From positions 1-64,000 of the forward strand of contig DASUVX010000080.1 in assembly GCA_036378735.1 (NCBI GenBank): 64,000 bases of DNA, given 5' to 3'. The notes beneath the pieces were generated by a model that worked only from the letters and a program-made list of their open reading frames with translations, searched no databases and had not been told where the DNA came from. The position numbers were made by a program, and so were the translations under genes. Positions 1-8,635 of this stretch are shown here, piece after piece; within the stretch, counting starts at the first letter, position 1, and every line of letters begins with the position of its first letter. Origin of the DNA: GCA-003244245 sp036378735 (GTDB taxonomy: Bacteria; Actinomycetota; Actinomycetes; Mycobacteriales; Pseudonocardiaceae).

Positions 1-424
1 CCCCCCCCCCCCCCCACTTGCGGGTGCCTGCGCTACACGCGTCCGGCGCCGGACGGGGGATCTCCCGGGCCTGCGATGCACTGGATCAAGTCCCCAGGGC
101 ACCGGGCGGTGGGATCCGGCGGTCATCAGACCAACGTTGACGGTGACAGTCGGTCAGGCAACGACGGTCACCGGCGCGGCACTCCACTCGGCGAAGAGCG
201 GGATGATGTAATTGTGGCGCTCCCACCGGCGGCGCGCGGGGCGTGCAACGCCGCCGGCAGGAGAGTTCGGTTGTGGCCGGCGATCCTTCGACATCTCGGT
301 CGGGGGCACGGACGTTCGCCGGATCACCGGCCACATGGCGGCTGCTCAGCCTTCGTGGATGGGGGGGAACCCACGAACAGTGGCGAGACCGCCAGCTCTA
401 TTGAGTTGTGGTGCTGGGCAGCAG
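1..424. other. gene-free left edge with poly-C start
   Basis: The first 15 bases are all C, followed by GC-rich sequence with no reading frame that looks like a protein. Frames that are open here encode low-complexity Arg/Pro/Gly strings typical of antisense or out-of-frame GC-rich DNA. The poly-C run looks like a contig end or assembly artefact rather than a biological element. I see no RNA gene or promoter I can support. Confidence 0.5.
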
Positions 425-832
425 TCAGCGTGCGGCAGCCGCAGCTGCAGGGAACATGGATGCCGGCTGACGCACCTGCCACCCGCTTCGATTGGCCTTG
501 AGTCTGGAAAAGACCGACCCGGAGGCCGTGGTTTCCGCGGAGACGGCCTGCGAAGGCACGGTCTCCGCGGAAATGAGGTGCTCATGTGCGGCTTGCCACA
601 CGCTGCACGACGCCGCACGAGATCGCCAGTGGCCCGAGCACTCCGGACAGCGGCCCCGAGAATCCGGCGCATGCGAGGCGAGCAAAGCCCGCCACCCATG
701 CGTCAACCGGGGCAGCTCACTGCGCGCGGCCGACAGCAGGGAACCATTGTCGGCGCTGTTTGCCAGCTCGTCGAGCATGTCGAGCCGCTCCCACACAGCC
801 TGCCGGAGGATCTGGCCCAGAATCTGGTCCAC
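425..832 (-). CDS. small cysteine-containing protein divergent from HTH-TPR regulator
   Basis: I do not know its function. The 135-residue product starts MDQILGQILRQAVWERLD, has a WRALL helix near residue 48, then a CPEC pair and later a Cys near CSVWQAAHEHL, which could bind a metal. The family resemblance is to small proteins that sit beside helix-turn-helix/TPR regulators in Pseudonocardiales. GTG at 832 is preferred because a purine-rich AAAGGTGGAG lies about 8 bases upstream. It is divergent from the regulator that starts at 1158, so the roughly 325-bp gap should hold both promoters. The C-terminal part after AHEHLI contains two SAET motifs encoded by a 13-bp inverted repeat, so the ancestral protein may have ended earlier. 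Confidence 0.6.
   Translation of the reverse strand: MDQILGQILRQAVWERLDMLDELANSADNGSLLSAARSELPRLTHGWRALLASHAPDSRGRCPECSGHWRSRAASCSVWQAAHEHLISAETVPSQAVSAETTASGSVFSRLKANRSGWQVRQPASMFPAAAAAAR
532..573. repeat. 13-bp inverted repeat within the 3' coding end
   Basis: The arm TTTCCGCGGAGAC at 532-544 is repeated in perfect inverted orientation at 561-573, with a 16-base loop. It lies inside the last third of the minus-strand gene at 425-832 and is translated in frame, giving the SAETV and SAETT motifs. It behaves like a palindromic element that has invaded a C-terminal coding end, or like a terminator the frame reads through. Confidence 0.6.
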
Positions 833-1157
833 CTCGCAACTCCACCTTTCCGCGCTCGGTTTGCGCTCCAGAGGTTTGCGCTCCGAAGCCGCATCCCGAG
901 AACTTCAGTCCCGAGAAAGTCGCCACCGACGATCGACCCAAAGACGATCGATGAGGAGTGGCGCCCGAACAAGGTAGGCAGAGTGCGGGGGTGGATTAAA
1001 CCGGCCATGGGGTGTGCTGCGCTGATCGGCCGTGCTATGACGGTGAGCGGCACATTCTGATCGGTAGCGCCGATCAGCTTGGCTGAAGTGCTCTTCACCA
1101 GCGACGACGAGCATGCCTACTCTGCACACGTCGCCCGTCGGACGGCAAGGGGGCGAG

Positions 1158-2525
1158 ATGAACACGACCGGTCAGCACGACAACCGGCTATCTCTGGATC
1201 GGTGGAACGAACCGGAGATGAAGCGCGCGCTGGCCGATCGCGACATCAGCTCGGTTTACCGCCTGCTTAGGCGGGTGGGTATCTCGCAACGGCACATCGC
1301 AGCTTTGACCGGGCAATCCCAGTCCGAAGTTTCGGAGATCCTCAAGGGTCGCCAGGTCATGGCCTACGACGTGCTTGCGCGGATCTCCGACGGCCTGGGT
1401 ATACCCCGCGGCTACATGGGCCTGGCCTATGACCCGGCGACGGCAACGAGCATGGTCGGACTCCCCGACGATGTGGCGGCTGAGGAGGATGAGTCGGTGA
1501 AGCGCCGGAAGCTCCTGGCGCATGGAGCTGCCGTGATGTTCGGCACCGCAGTACTGGGGGCAGACCGCGGGCAATGGTTGCCCAGTCCAGCTCAGACACC
1601 CGCACCGAGCAACATCGGTATGACGGATGTCAAGCAGGTTGAGGCCGCCACCAGAGCCATGCGTGCTCTGGACTACCAGTTCGGCGGCGGTGCGTGTCGT
1701 GACGCGGTCGTCGCCCAGTTGTCCTGGGCACAGCGCCTGCTGGGCGCGTCGGGCACGGAAGAGGTCCGCCTGCGGCTGTTCCGGGCGCTGGGCGATCTGC
1801 AGAATCTGGCTGGCTGGACGACCTTCGACGTCGGATTGCTGGACTCCTCACGCAGCCATTTCGCGACTGCTCTGGAGTTCGCCAAGCAGTCCGGCGACTC
1901 GAGTCTGATGTCCAACATCATGTACCGGATCGGCCGGGTTTACCTGCACCACGGGGAGCCCAACGACGCGCTCAAATGGTTCCAGCTGGGTCAGATCGCC
2001 GCGCAGGACTCCGGGTCTGAGTTGGCTGTTGCCGTGCTGTGCGGCAACGAGGCCTGGGCGTACGCGATGATGGGCGACGATGTGCAGGCCAAGAAGCTGC
2101 TCGGTCGTTCCCGGGACGAGCTGGCCAGGGCAAACCTGAACGAGGCGCCGGACTGGGCGAGGTTCTACAACGACACCGACATGTACGCCATGATCGGAAC
2201 CGTGCACAACGAACTGGCCGCCTTCGACCCGCGCCATGCGGCTGTCGCGATTCCCGCCTTCGGCCAGGCGCTGGCCCGTTACGACGACATGATGGGCCGT
2301 AGCCAGGCTTTCAGCCTCACCATGCTGGCCACTGCGCACCTGCGCCAGGGCGATGTAGACCACGGGGTGCAAGTCGGTCGTAAGGCTCTGCAGGCGGCGT
2401 CGGCGGTGAAATCCAAGCGGGTGACCGACCGGCTCAAGCCACTCGAGATCGAGGCAGGACGGCGGTCCACCAATCCCGACTCCCGGGAGCTTTCCTACCT
2501 CATCCGCCAGCATCGAAGCGTCTGA
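1158..2525 (+). CDS. helix-turn-helix/TPR transcriptional regulator
   Basis: This is probably a DNA-binding regulator of about 455 residues. An Xre-type HTH occupies roughly residues 15-75 (SSVYRLLRRVGISQRHIAAL then SQSEVSEILKGR and a GLGIPRGYMGLAY tail). The rest is helical TPR-like sequence (YRIGRVYLHHGEPNDALKWF) of the kind used for ligand or peptide sensing in actinomycete regulators. ATG 1158 is chosen over the in-frame ATG at 1113 because AAGGGGG sits 5-8 bases upstream. The phosphotransferase at 2540 follows 14 bases after the stop, so the two are co-transcribed. A close paralogue with the same RQV...GLGxPRG signature lies at 41482. Confidence 0.85.
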   Translation: MNTTGQHDNRLSLDRWNEPEMKRALADRDISSVYRLLRRVGISQRHIAALTGQSQSEVSEILKGRQVMAYDVLARISDGLGIPRGYMGLAYDPATATSMVGLPDDVAAEEDESVKRRKLLAHGAAVMFGTAVLGADRGQWLPSPAQTPAPSNIGMTDVKQVEAATRAMRALDYQFGGGACRDAVVAQLSWAQRLLGASGTEEVRLRLFRALGDLQNLAGWTTFDVGLLDSSRSHFATALEFAKQSGDSSLMSNIMYRIGRVYLHHGEPNDALKWFQLGQIAAQDSGSELAVAVLCGNEAWAYAMMGDDVQAKKLLGRSRDELARANLNEAPDWARFYNDTDMYAMIGTVHNELAAFDPRHAAVAIPAFGQALARYDDMMGRSQAFSLTMLATAHLRQGDVDHGVQVGRKALQAASAVKSKRVTDRLKPLEIEAGRRSTNPDSRELSYLIRQHRSV

Positions 2526-2539
2526 CGAAACGGAGGGCC

Positions 2540-3439
2540 GTGACGGCGCTGTCCTTAGGCTGTGACGAGCGGCTCATTGCTGGGCTGCAGGCGGTCTGCG
2601 CCGACCTCGACCTGGACCCGGCCGGAGCCCGGTTGTTGCGCAACGTCAACAACGCGGTGTTCCGGTTGCGCCGGGACCCGGTGGTGGTCCGGCTGGTCAC
2701 GCTGCCCTCATATATCCCGCGTGCCAAGTTGGTGGTGGCTGCGGCAACGGTGTTCGCCGAGCACGACGTGCCGGCGATCCGGTTACTGCCCGGCGTCCCC
2801 CAGCCCGTACGCGTGGGGGAACACGTGGCCACCGTCTGGCAGGCCGTCCGGCCGACCGGTCCCCGACCGGGCGGCGTCGATCTGGCAAACCTGCTGCGCG
2901 CGGTGCACGCGGTGCCGCTGCCGTGCCGGGGCTTGCCGCAGTGGGACCCACTGAGCGATTTCGACAACCGCGTGCGGCACACCCTGACGATGGCCACCGC
3001 CGATCGAAGTTTCCTGCTGGGCCGCAGCGCGGAACTGGCCGCTGCGGTGGCTGAGCTGAAATTTCCACTCCCCACGGCCGTGCTGCATGGTGACGCGCAT
3101 CTTGGAAATGTCATACCTGGGCCGGACCGCCCGGTGCTGTGCGACTTCGACTCGTGCGCTGTCGGGCCACCGGAGTGGGACCTGACCCCGGTGGTGGTGG
3201 GCAACGTGCGGCTCGGCAAACCCGCCGCTCACCAGCGAGACTTCGTCGAGGCTTACGGGTTCGACATCCGGGACTGGGAAGGCTTCGAGGTGCTGCACGG
3301 TATCCGTGATCTCAAGCTGATCGCCGGGGTGTTCCCGCGCGCTGGGTCGCCGCCGGCCGTGCAGGCCGAGTTCGACCGGCGGATGGCCAGCCTGCGGGCG
3401 GGTAGGCGGTTCGAGCGTTGGAGGACCGTCCGGCGCTGA
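2540..3439 (+). CDS. aminoglycoside/choline-type phosphotransferase family protein
   Basis: The protein belongs to the APH/choline-kinase fold. The Brenner motif LHGDAHLGNV (about residues 181-190) carries the catalytic Asp and Asn, and DFDSCAVGPPEWDL about 15 residues later holds the Mg-binding Asp. At 299 residues it is a normal length. GTG 2540 has GGAGGG immediately upstream. It lies between the HTH-TPR regulator and an isocyanide-synthase-like gene in one apparent operon, so it may phosphorylate a small-molecule product or intermediate of that neighbour. This role is inference, since the substrate of APH homologues cannot be read from sequence. True antibiotic resistance is possible but less likely in this context. 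Confidence 0.85.
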   Translation: MTALSLGCDERLIAGLQAVCADLDLDPAGARLLRNVNNAVFRLRRDPVVVRLVTLPSYIPRAKLVVAAATVFAEHDVPAIRLLPGVPQPVRVGEHVATVWQAVRPTGPRPGGVDLANLLRAVHAVPLPCRGLPQWDPLSDFDNRVRHTLTMATADRSFLLGRSAELAAAVAELKFPLPTAVLHGDAHLGNVIPGPDRPVLCDFDSCAVGPPEWDLTPVVVGNVRLGKPAAHQRDFVEAYGFDIRDWEGFEVLHGIRDLKLIAGVFPRAGSPPAVQAEFDRRMASLRAGRRFERWRTVRR

Positions 3440-3480
3440 ACTAGTGCGTTGGGCAAGCCGGACGTCTACTGTCGGATTCT

Positions 3481-4932
3481 GTGTCGCCGGCCCGCCCATC
3501 GGTGGCGGGAGCGCTCACCCCGCCGGTCCGGGCGCGAGCGCCCCTCCATTGGCCGACGCCTATCGTCAGTCCGGCGCTGTCCATCTCGCATGCTCGATCG
3601 CTGCGCGCGCTGCCGCTGCATCTGCTGCGCACGTCGAGTTGGGTAGACCAGTGGCCAGTCCGGTTGGACGCCCGAGAGCTCGGGACGCTGCTGGATGCCC
3701 TGCGCGCCAATTCCGAAGCCGCATCGGTGCGACTGGCCGACAATGCCATGGCATATCTGGCTGCATCGACAGCCTCGGCGATGGGTCACCGGCCACCGCA
3801 GCGACCATCCGACGTGGTAGCGGCGCTGCATCGGGTCTTGACCCGATCCCGCTTCCTCAAGGGCTCGCGCTCGTGTTTTCCACGGGAGACTGCGCTGGCG
3901 CAGATGGGGCCCTTCGTCGAGTCCCGGCAGCCGATCACGATCCTGACTATCGGTTTTCCGTTCAAACAGCACGACAACGGGCTCAAGGCCACTGGCCCGT
4001 GCCCGGATCTCGCCGAGCTCGGTGCGCTGCTGCGGCTTAAAGAGCTCGACAATGCCGTTACCGCGCTGTACCCGCCCGGCTTGCGGGTGGTGATACTCAA
4101 TGACGGTGGCTACTCACGCCCGCGCGGCTGGGCGGAGATGCGCCGCTACCGGCGCCAGCTCAAGCGCTACGCCCAATTGGTCGGCCTGACCAACTCGGTG
4201 CGGTTTTGTGATCAGTCCCTTTTTGTCGCGCGGGTACTCGGTCCGCGAGGGTGGAACACGCGCGAGAGATACCGGCGCACTTATAAAGAACTGATCTCCA
4301 TGCTGGCCGGCAGGCCGCGCGCGCTGACCAGTGGTGCTCTCATCGACCAGCGGCTGGCCGGGATCTTGCCGGCGGGGCTGCTGGCCGGCGTGCCCTCGTT
4401 TCGGGAAATCGTGTCCTCGTTGGTGTACTCGGTCCCGGTGCCGGCTCGGGCGGGGACCGACTCCCGGCAGTGGGCCTGCCAGGTGCTCGCCTGGCCCGAC
4501 CAGTTCACTGCCCCGGACGTGTCGCCTGAGCTGGCCGCCGCCCGCCGAGAGGTGATGTCCTGTGCCTGGCAGGACGCCGCGAACTATCTGGCTGCCTGCA
4601 TGGCCGACGCTGCGGTGGGCGTCGCCGAGCAGTTCCCGCTGCACGTCCGGCTTGCAACCGTCGCCTCTCGACCCGGTTGCAGTGGTTTCTCCTACCTCGG
4701 TGGGTCGACACTATTGCCCTGGCACGGCACGGGATGTCTGGACGGCCGTGGGCTGCTGTGCGCCGAGTTTCTGGTGAGCCTGGATCATCGTGGGTTCCTG
4801 CCGGTGTACTCCGACCTCATCGGCGACGAGCAGCCGCTGATGATGGTGCCCTTCGCGCGGACCCGGTATGTGCACGGTCGCCGGCAGGTGGATCCCGAAT
4901 TATTAGCTAAGGCGCGGCTGCGCAATCGCTGA
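3481..4932 (+). CDS. isocyanide synthase-like protein (DIT1/PvcA family)
   Basis: PvcA/IsnA-type enzymes convert the amino group of L-Tyr or L-Trp to an isonitrile using ribulose-5-phosphate. The signature stretch is visible: IGFPFK at residues 157-162, then GPCPDLAELGAL, then YPPGLRVVILNDGGYSR, closely following the family pattern FPxKSxNxxKxxGxLPDxGE. A C-terminal LLPWHGTG (about 411-418) matches the family TPWH segment. At 483 residues it is longer than PvcA (about 330), with extra N-terminal sequence of uncertain start (GTG 3481 is the first option). It begins 41 bases after the phosphotransferase. No Fe(II)/2-oxoglutarate oxygenase partner lies nearby. Family membership is fairly secure; activity and substrate are not. 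Confidence 0.7.
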   Translation: MSPARPSVAGALTPPVRARAPLHWPTPIVSPALSISHARSLRALPLHLLRTSSWVDQWPVRLDARELGTLLDALRANSEAASVRLADNAMAYLAASTASAMGHRPPQRPSDVVAALHRVLTRSRFLKGSRSCFPRETALAQMGPFVESRQPITILTIGFPFKQHDNGLKATGPCPDLAELGALLRLKELDNAVTALYPPGLRVVILNDGGYSRPRGWAEMRRYRRQLKRYAQLVGLTNSVRFCDQSLFVARVLGPRGWNTRERYRRTYKELISMLAGRPRALTSGALIDQRLAGILPAGLLAGVPSFREIVSSLVYSVPVPARAGTDSRQWACQVLAWPDQFTAPDVSPELAAARREVMSCAWQDAANYLAACMADAAVGVAEQFPLHVRLATVASRPGCSGFSYLGGSTLLPWHGTGCLDGRGLLCAEFLVSLDHRGFLPVYSDLIGDEQPLMMVPFARTRYVHGRRQVDPELLAKARLRNR

Positions 4933-5038
4933 CTGCGAACTGTGCACGTGTCCTGCGCCGCTAACGCCGGCTGCCTGTCTGGCGATGGTTTAGGCAACCG
5001 GACGATGGCAGGCGGTGCACATGGTGGCAAGGCGGCAC

Positions 5039-5305
5039 ATGTTCAGCTGGCGGCATGATCGCGCGGTGGCGCGAGACGCCGATTTTCTGGACGGCGTGGT
5101 GGACGCCCAGCTGGAGCTCATCCGCCAGCTGCCCATCGACCAGCGAGACGAGCTCGCCGGAGCGCTCGCTGTGCTGGTGATGCTCGCCCAGGAGCACCGG
5201 TATTACCTGCGGCATTGGATCAATCGCCGGGAGCTGCGACACCGCACCGAAAGCGCCCTGGTCAGCCTCGACGCCCTCGGCCAAGTCCCCAGCCGCGCCC
5301 TCTAA
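5039..5305 (+). CDS. small hypothetical protein
   Basis: An 88-residue helical protein starting MFSWRHDRAVARDADFLDG, with LIRQLPIDQRDELAGALAVLVMLAQEHRYYLRHW and no recognisable domain. I chose ATG 5039 because CAAGG lies 7 bases upstream; in-frame GTG 5015 and ATG 5021 are alternatives. It follows the isocyanide synthase by about 100 bases on the same strand and may be the last gene of that operon. A strong hairpin repeat (5361-5424) follows. Confidence 0.5.
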   Translation: MFSWRHDRAVARDADFLDGVVDAQLELIRQLPIDQRDELAGALAVLVMLAQEHRYYLRHWINRRELRHRTESALVSLDALGQVPSRAL

Positions 5306-5360
5306 CGCTCCACCCACCCCTGCCCCCTCCGCCCTTGCCCGCCCCCGCCGCCGGTTCTGC

Positions 5361-5424
5361 CCCGACATGGAGACATATCGGGGTGAAAAGGCCCCCGTTT
5401 ACCCCGATATGTCTCCATGTCGGG
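5361..5424. repeat. perfect 24-bp inverted repeat (dispersed hairpin element)
   Basis: The left arm 5361-5384 begins CCCGACATGGAGACATATCG, and its exact reverse complement occupies 5401-5424 around a 16-base loop. The same arm sequence recurs as a 25-bp perfect hairpin at 39174-39238 beside purA. The element follows the last gene of the left operon and precedes the nuclease gene on the same strand. It may terminate transcription, but the exact conservation of arms 34 kb apart points to a dispersed repeat family. Confidence 0.85.
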
Positions 5425-5491
5425 TCTGACATGTCGGGTTCTGTCACCGTGGGGGCGCCGCACTGTCGGTGGATAGACATAATGTGACGTC

Positions 5492-7129
5492 GTGGACTCA
5501 GCAGTACTGCTCGACGCAGCTGTGGTCACCCGGTGCCGTCGGCGCGTGCATCTGGACCACGATCCCGCAGCAGTCGACGAACCGCGCGCCGGCTTGGATG
5601 CGACCGCGCAGCGGCGGATCGCCGACGCCTTCGCGCATCGCCGTTGGGTCGCCGACCGCCTGGCTGAGCACCACACCGCCGACTGGGCTGAGGTGTCGCC
5701 CGAGCTGACCGCCGAGCAGCGCGTCATTGCCACGCTGGCCTTGCTTCACCGGTCCGCGCCGTTGGTCTGGGGCGGGTTACTGCCGGCGGATACCCCTGGC
5801 GGCCGGCGTGGTGGCGTGGACCTGCTGATCCGGCACCGCGGTGGCTACCTACCGGTGATCGTCGTGCGGCACAAGGTCACCGACCCCGGCGGCGGGGCCC
5901 GCACCAGCCCGCTGACCCAGCCAAGGCTCGGCGCTGCTCGTGTCGATCCGGACCGCAAGGCGCGCCCGCAATCCCGGGACCAGTTGAGGTTGGCCCATGC
6001 GGTGCGGCTGTTGCAGACCGCCGGGCTGGCGGCTCGCGGTCGGGCCACCGGCGGGGTGATCGGTCTCGAGGCCGACGTGGTGGTCTGGCATGACCTGGAA
6101 GTTGCCACCTGGCCGGGTGGGCGCACCGCAATGAGTGAGTACGACGCGCGGTTCGCCGATCGGCTGGCCATCGCCCGGGCCGCCGCTACTGCGGGGCCAC
6201 CGCTGGCGCAACCATCCCGGGTCACCGAATGCCGTTCCTGCCCGTGGTGGCCCACCTGCGGCCCGGCGTTGCGGGCCTCCCGTGACGTCAGCATGGTGCT
6301 GCGCGGGGAGGACGCGGTGGCCCTGCGCGCAGCCGGGGTGTCGACCGTAGATGCACTAGCTGCGCTGGATCCGGCGGCCGAGGCGCCGGTGCCGATGGCC
6401 GGAACGTCCGTGCGCGACGCGGTATTGCTGGCCCGGGCCTGGCAGCGGGACCTCGCGCTGGTGCGGCGTAACCGGCGCATCTCCGTGCCCCGCGCTGAGG
6501 TCGAGGTCGACGTGGACATGGAGAGTTTCGATGAGGCCGGTGCCTACCTGTGGGGCTGCCTGCTGTCCGGTGCCGACATCGGGTTGCCTCGCGGGTATCA
6601 GGCGTTCGCCACCTGGGAGCCGGTGCCGACCCCGGACGAGGCGAGATCCTTCGCCGCGTTCTGGCAGTGGCTGACCGGCGTTCGCCGCCGAGCCGCCGAG
6701 CGCGGCCACAGCTTCGCCGCCTTTTGTTACAACGAGCAGGCGGAGAACCGCTGGATGCTCTCGTCGGCGGAACGCTTCGCCGGCGCACCCGGGATTCCTA
6801 CCATCGTGCAGGTGCAGGAGTTCATCGCGTCCGATCAGTGGGTGGACCTGTACGGGGTGGTCAGCGCGGAGTTCCTGTGCGCGCACGGCAAGGGCCTCAA
6901 GACGATTGCGCCGGCGGCCGGATTCGCCTGGCACGATCCGGAGGCCAGCGGCGAGAACTCCATGCGCTGGTATTCCGACGCGGTCGGGCTGTGCGGCGGT
7001 GAACCGGACCTGGTGCAGCGGGCCAGGCTGCTCACCTACAACTCCGACGACGTCCGGGCGACCCACGCGCTGCGGTTGTGGATGAGCTCCGAGCAAGTCA
7101 ACGACGTTCCTTATGCCGGTGACCTGTAG
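5492..7129 (+). CDS. TM0106-family RecB-like nuclease
   Basis: This 545-residue protein resembles the TM0106 family of putative RecB-type nucleases. The N-terminal half has PD-(D/E)xK-like elements (GGVDLLIR then YLPVIVVRHK) and a Cys-rich CRSCPWWPTCGP segment expected to bind an Fe-S cluster with an upstream Cys. The C-terminal half looks like an RNase H-fold exonuclease domain, with VDMESFDE providing the D-x-E pair and YNSDDVRATHAL near the end. GTG 5492 is the first start. It precedes ugd by about 55 bases and may share its transcript. The cellular substrate is unknown; a DNA repair role is inference from the fold. Confidence 0.8.
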   Translation: MDSAVLLDAAVVTRCRRRVHLDHDPAAVDEPRAGLDATAQRRIADAFAHRRWVADRLAEHHTADWAEVSPELTAEQRVIATLALLHRSAPLVWGGLLPADTPGGRRGGVDLLIRHRGGYLPVIVVRHKVTDPGGGARTSPLTQPRLGAARVDPDRKARPQSRDQLRLAHAVRLLQTAGLAARGRATGGVIGLEADVVVWHDLEVATWPGGRTAMSEYDARFADRLAIARAAATAGPPLAQPSRVTECRSCPWWPTCGPALRASRDVSMVLRGEDAVALRAAGVSTVDALAALDPAAEAPVPMAGTSVRDAVLLARAWQRDLALVRRNRRISVPRAEVEVDVDMESFDEAGAYLWGCLLSGADIGLPRGYQAFATWEPVPTPDEARSFAAFWQWLTGVRRRAAERGHSFAAFCYNEQAENRWMLSSAERFAGAPGIPTIVQVQEFIASDQWVDLYGVVSAEFLCAHGKGLKTIAPAAGFAWHDPEASGENSMRWYSDAVGLCGGEPDLVQRARLLTYNSDDVRATHALRLWMSSEQVNDVPYAGDL

Positions 7130-7184
7130 ATCCGGTTGCGGTATGTCACCATAGGCGTCAACAGAACGTGAGGGGGAGAGGCAC

Positions 7185-8498
7185 ATGTTTGTACGGCGCA
7201 TCGCGGTGATCGGTTCCGGGTACGTGGGCCTGACCACCGGCGCGTGCTTGGCCTCGTTGGGGCATCGGGTGGTGTGCGCCGACGTGGATCCGGGCAAGGT
7301 AGCCCGGCTATCTGCCGGGCAGGTGTCGATCCTGGAGCCGGGGCTACCCGAGCTCGTCGCCGAGGGGTTGGCCGCGGGCCGGTTGCAGTTCGTGGTGGGA
7401 GCCGCTGCCGCGGTAGCCGACGCTGAGGTGGTCTTCCTGTGCGTGCCCACCCCGATGGGAAACGGTGGCGGAGCGGACCTTTCGGCGGTGGAGGCGGTGG
7501 CCACCGAGGTGCGTGCATTGCTCCCGACGGGCTGTGTCGTGGTCAACAAGTCGACCGTTCCGGTGGGCACCGCGGTGCGCACCGCGCAATGGCTGAATCG
7601 CCCCGACGTGGCGGTGGTCAGCAACCCGGAGTTCCTCCGGGAAGGGTCGGCGGTGCACGACTTCCTCAACCCTGACCGCATCGTGGTGGGTTGCGACGCC
7701 CAGGATGCTGCTGAGCGGGTCGCGGCGCTGTATGCCCGGTTGGGTGCGCCGGCCGTGCTCACCGATGCCGCCAGCGCAGAGATGGTCAAGTACGCTGCGA
7801 ACTGCTTCCTGGCGATGAAGCTGTCCTACGTCAACGCCATCGCGGAGCTGTGCGAGCGGTCCGGGGCTGACGTGCTGGACGTCACCGAGGGTATCGGTTA
7901 TGACCGGCGGATCGGGCAGGCTTTCCTGCAGGCAGGGCCCGGTTGGGGTGGGTCGTGCCTGCCCAAGGACACTCATGCGTTGCTGCAGTTCTGCGCCGCG
8001 GTGGATTTCGACTTCCCGCTGTTGCAGGCCAGCCTGGACACCAACAACCGCCAGCAGCACCGGATGGTTAAGAAGATCCGCGACGCCGCCGGCGGGTCGC
8101 TGGCCGGCCAACGGGTGGGGTTGCTCGGGCTAACCTTCAAGGCCGGCACCGACGACCTCCGGGACTCTCCGGCCTTGATGGTGGCGGCGTTGCTGGCTGC
8201 TGAGGGCGCCGACCTGATCGGCTACGACCCGGGGGTGCCGGCCGCGGTGCCGGGCATGACAGACGACCTGCAGGTCACCGACGACCCAGTTAAGGTCGCC
8301 GCAGGCGCTGCCGTCCTCGTAGTGCTCACCGAATGGCCCGAGTTCCGGCTGCTGGACTGGGGCCGCCTCGCCGAGTTGGTCGAGCGCCGCATCGTGGTCG
8401 ACACCCGTAACGTGCTCGACGCGGACGTGTTGCGCCGGGTCGGCTTTGAAGTCCGCGGTATCGGCCGGCGCCCCACCCGAGCGCTCGCCCCCTCCTGA
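7185..8498 (+). CDS. ugd: UDP-glucose 6-dehydrogenase
   Basis: It oxidises UDP-glucose to UDP-glucuronate in two NAD-dependent steps, supplying sugar for polysaccharides. The N-terminal Rossmann motif VIGSGYVGLTTG (about residues 7-18) is followed by the VVNKSTVPVGT segment, NPEFLREGSAVHDF, and the catalytic cysteine in GPGWGGSCLPKD near residue 258. The C-terminal UDP-binding domain includes LTFKAGTDDLRDSPA. The length of 437 residues is standard. ATG 7185 is preceded by a purine-rich GAGGGGGAG. No glycosyltransferase cluster is adjacent. Confidence 0.95.
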   Translation: MFVRRIAVIGSGYVGLTTGACLASLGHRVVCADVDPGKVARLSAGQVSILEPGLPELVAEGLAAGRLQFVVGAAAAVADAEVVFLCVPTPMGNGGGADLSAVEAVATEVRALLPTGCVVVNKSTVPVGTAVRTAQWLNRPDVAVVSNPEFLREGSAVHDFLNPDRIVVGCDAQDAAERVAALYARLGAPAVLTDAASAEMVKYAANCFLAMKLSYVNAIAELCERSGADVLDVTEGIGYDRRIGQAFLQAGPGWGGSCLPKDTHALLQFCAAVDFDFPLLQASLDTNNRQQHRMVKKIRDAAGGSLAGQRVGLLGLTFKAGTDDLRDSPALMVAALLAAEGADLIGYDPGVPAAVPGMTDDLQVTDDPVKVAAGAAVLVVLTEWPEFRLLDWGRLAELVERRIVVDTRNVLDADVLRRVGFEVRGIGRRPTRALAPS

Positions 8499-8594
8499 AC
8501 ACCAGCCGGGGGATGTGAACCGCTCGTCGACGGACAAGTCCCGCGCGGCGTAGGGACGGGGAAAGGACTAGACGCCAGCCCGATGATCTGCTGT

Positions 8595-8611
8595 GCTTAG
8601 CCTTGCCTAAT
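8595..8611. promoter_or_regulatory. candidate IdeR/DtxR iron box upstream of bfd
   Basis: Reading the minus strand, ATTAGGCAAGGCTAAGC matches the actinobacterial DtxR/IdeR consensus core (TTAGGTTAGGCTAACC) at 13 of the 15 positions I compared. It ends 25 bases before the bfd ATG at 8636, so bound repressor would cover the promoter. The expected logic is repression of bfd when iron is plentiful. Confidence 0.7.
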
Positions 8612-8635
8612 CACTCGATCGAGGGCGACGGTGCC

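Noticed and set aside
212..1060. Long plus-strand open frame opposite the small Cys gene
   Set aside because: Its Arg/Pro-rich, low-complexity translation and antisense position mark it as a shadow of the minus-strand gene at 425-832.
1848..2513. Minus-strand open frame of 221 codons inside the HTH-TPR gene
   Set aside because: It mirrors the third-position GC bias of the real plus-strand gene and shows no domain.
6356..7789. 477-codon minus-strand frame across the nuclease and ugd genes
   Set aside because: It spans two well supported plus-strand genes and their gap, and its Ser/Thr/Arg-rich product has no recognisable domain.
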